Below are positions 57,374 through 57,964 of a stretch of 57,964 nucleotides of DNA, piece after piece. The stretch's first letter is position 1, and every line of letters begins with the position of its first letter. The position numbers and the translations under genes are program-made. The notes under the pieces were generated by a model. The model was not told where the DNA came from, made no database searches, and worked only from the letters and a program-made list of their open reading frames with translations. This DNA comes from Acidimicrobiia bacterium (GTDB lineage Bacteria > Actinomycetota > Acidimicrobiia > Spongiisociales > UBA5794): assembly GCA_030065575.1 (NCBI GenBank), contig JASJDZ010000040.1, positions 1 through 57,964 on the forward strand. Reading direction: 5' to 3'.

Positions 57374-57964
57374 TCAGAAAATCTGTCCAAACGTTGCGCC
57401 CTCCGGTCGTTCCAGCTGCTCCATGGTGCATTCTGCGGCGTCCTTGTCGGGCCGCCAGCGCTCGAACCGGGTGGCGTGACGGAATCGACCTTCCTGGAGT
57501 TGGTCGTAGCTGATCTCGATCACCACCCCGGGCGCAACCGGGATCCAGGAAAGGTCTTTGCCCCCACTCCATCGGCTCTCCGCGCCTGGACGCCGGACCT
57601 CATCACCGAAGCTGTCCTCGGTACGGAGCTGCTCAAACTGCCGCAGAATCTCCACCCGATCCTGGTTGCTGAACCCGGAGCAATGCCCGATGAAGTGGAG
57701 CTGTCCATCGTCGTTGTAGAGCCCGAGCAGCAGCGAGCCGATCTTGTCGCCGTCCTTGTGCACCCGATAGCCACCGACAACACAGTCGATCGTCCGCCGA
57801 TGCTTCCACTTGATCCAGTTGCGCTTGTCCTCGACGTACGGCTCGTCGTCCTTCGTGCAGATGATGCCGTCGCAGCCGGCGTGCTCGTATTCGGTGAACC
57901 AGCGCTCCGCCTCGTCGAAGTCCCGGGTCACCGGGGTGAGGTGCCACGGGAACGACAGACCGGC
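57374..57964 (-). CDS. ATP-dependent DNA ligase, C-terminal part (cut by window edge)
   Basis: The last 196 codons of a ligase that enters from the right edge (frame open to 57964). SFPWHLTPVTRDFDEA, then GCDGIICTKDDEPY with the motif IV region and KRNWIKWKHRRTIDCVVGGY (motif V) lead into the OB-fold with ERWRPDKD near the end. It belongs to the ATP-dependent ligase group related to LigC/LigD. The adenylation lysine lies outside the window. Convergent with the MBL gene, eight bases apart. Confidence 0.88.
   Translation of the reverse strand, partial: AGLSFPWHLTPVTRDFDEAERWFTEYEHAGCDGIICTKDDEPYVEDKRNWIKWKHRRTIDCVVGGYRVHKDGDKIGSLLLGLYNDDGQLHFIGHCSGFSNQDRVEILRQFEQLRTEDSFGDEVRRPGAESRWSGGKDLSWIPVAPGVVIEISYDQLQEGRFRHATRFERWRPDKDAAECTMEQLERPEGATFGQIF

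Overview
The window is GC-rich bacterial DNA, almost fully coding, with frequent GTG/TTG starts, ATGA/GTGA gene overlaps and short gaps. A DivIVA-like coiled-coil protein, a LigD-type polymerase, Thr-rich linkers after lipoprotein/anchor segments, and paired SLH-like repeats of a kind I associate with Acidimicrobiia all point to an actinobacterium, perhaps of the Acidimicrobiia. This placement is inference. I see no tRNA, rRNA, CRISPR array, IS element or prophage. No gene-free stretch exceeds 300 bases; the longest is 7135-7391 (257 bases), which holds only the gdhA leader.

Layout. 1-2094: SulP transporter (cut by the window edge), DUF1905 protein, voltage-gated K+ channel and a small membrane protein, all on the minus strand. 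2132-5402: TetR regulator plus ABC-2 exporter with a double operator. 5461-7134: large helical protein of unknown function. 7392-9543: NADP-type glutamate dehydrogenase, then two tandem 124-residue paralogues of no family I recognise.

9532-34950 is the centre of interest: a purine and molybdenum-hydroxylase island. It encodes a MocA-like cytidylyltransferase, an FAD subunit (YgfM type), XdhD, XdhC, YqeB and YqeC on one side, and a convergent operon of Se-dependent-type xanthine dehydrogenase, a shortened SsnA and YgfK on the other. Between them lie an orphan molybdopterin oxidoreductase, a DivIVA-like protein, a membrane cytochrome c and small genes. YqeB, YqeC, YgfK, SsnA and XdhD together are the known markers of the selenium-dependent molybdenum hydroxylase system. 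Next to it are a thiamine-binding-like protein, a short HTH_22 regulator and a complete BMP-type nucleoside ABC transporter. The simplest reading is nucleoside/purine uptake, hydroxylation and ring deamination, with nitrogen perhaps recovered by the nearby GdhA. selD is not in the window.

34972-43746: pyrB with a possible leader peptide and attenuator, alpha/beta hydrolases, a UvrD-like helicase, a thioesterase, an enoyl-CoA hydratase-like protein, a nucleotidyltransferase, a macro-domain protein, SurE and Hsp20. 43777-57964: small membrane proteins, acetyltransferase, QorB-like reductase, an Lrp regulator with a PLP sulfhydrylase/lyase, GerW, a cupredoxin lipoprotein, a cupin, a hydrolase-BTAD fusion regulator, a secreted PL14-like protein with SLH-like repeats, a serine beta-lactamase-family hydrolase, and a split LigD-type set (polymerase, MBL-fold hydrolase, ATP ligase cut by the edge).

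Many single genes have a -10-like hexamer exactly 6-8 bases before the start codon and no Shine-Dalgarno, which suggests widespread leaderless transcription. Internal operon genes instead carry good GGAGG-type sites or overlap the previous stop.
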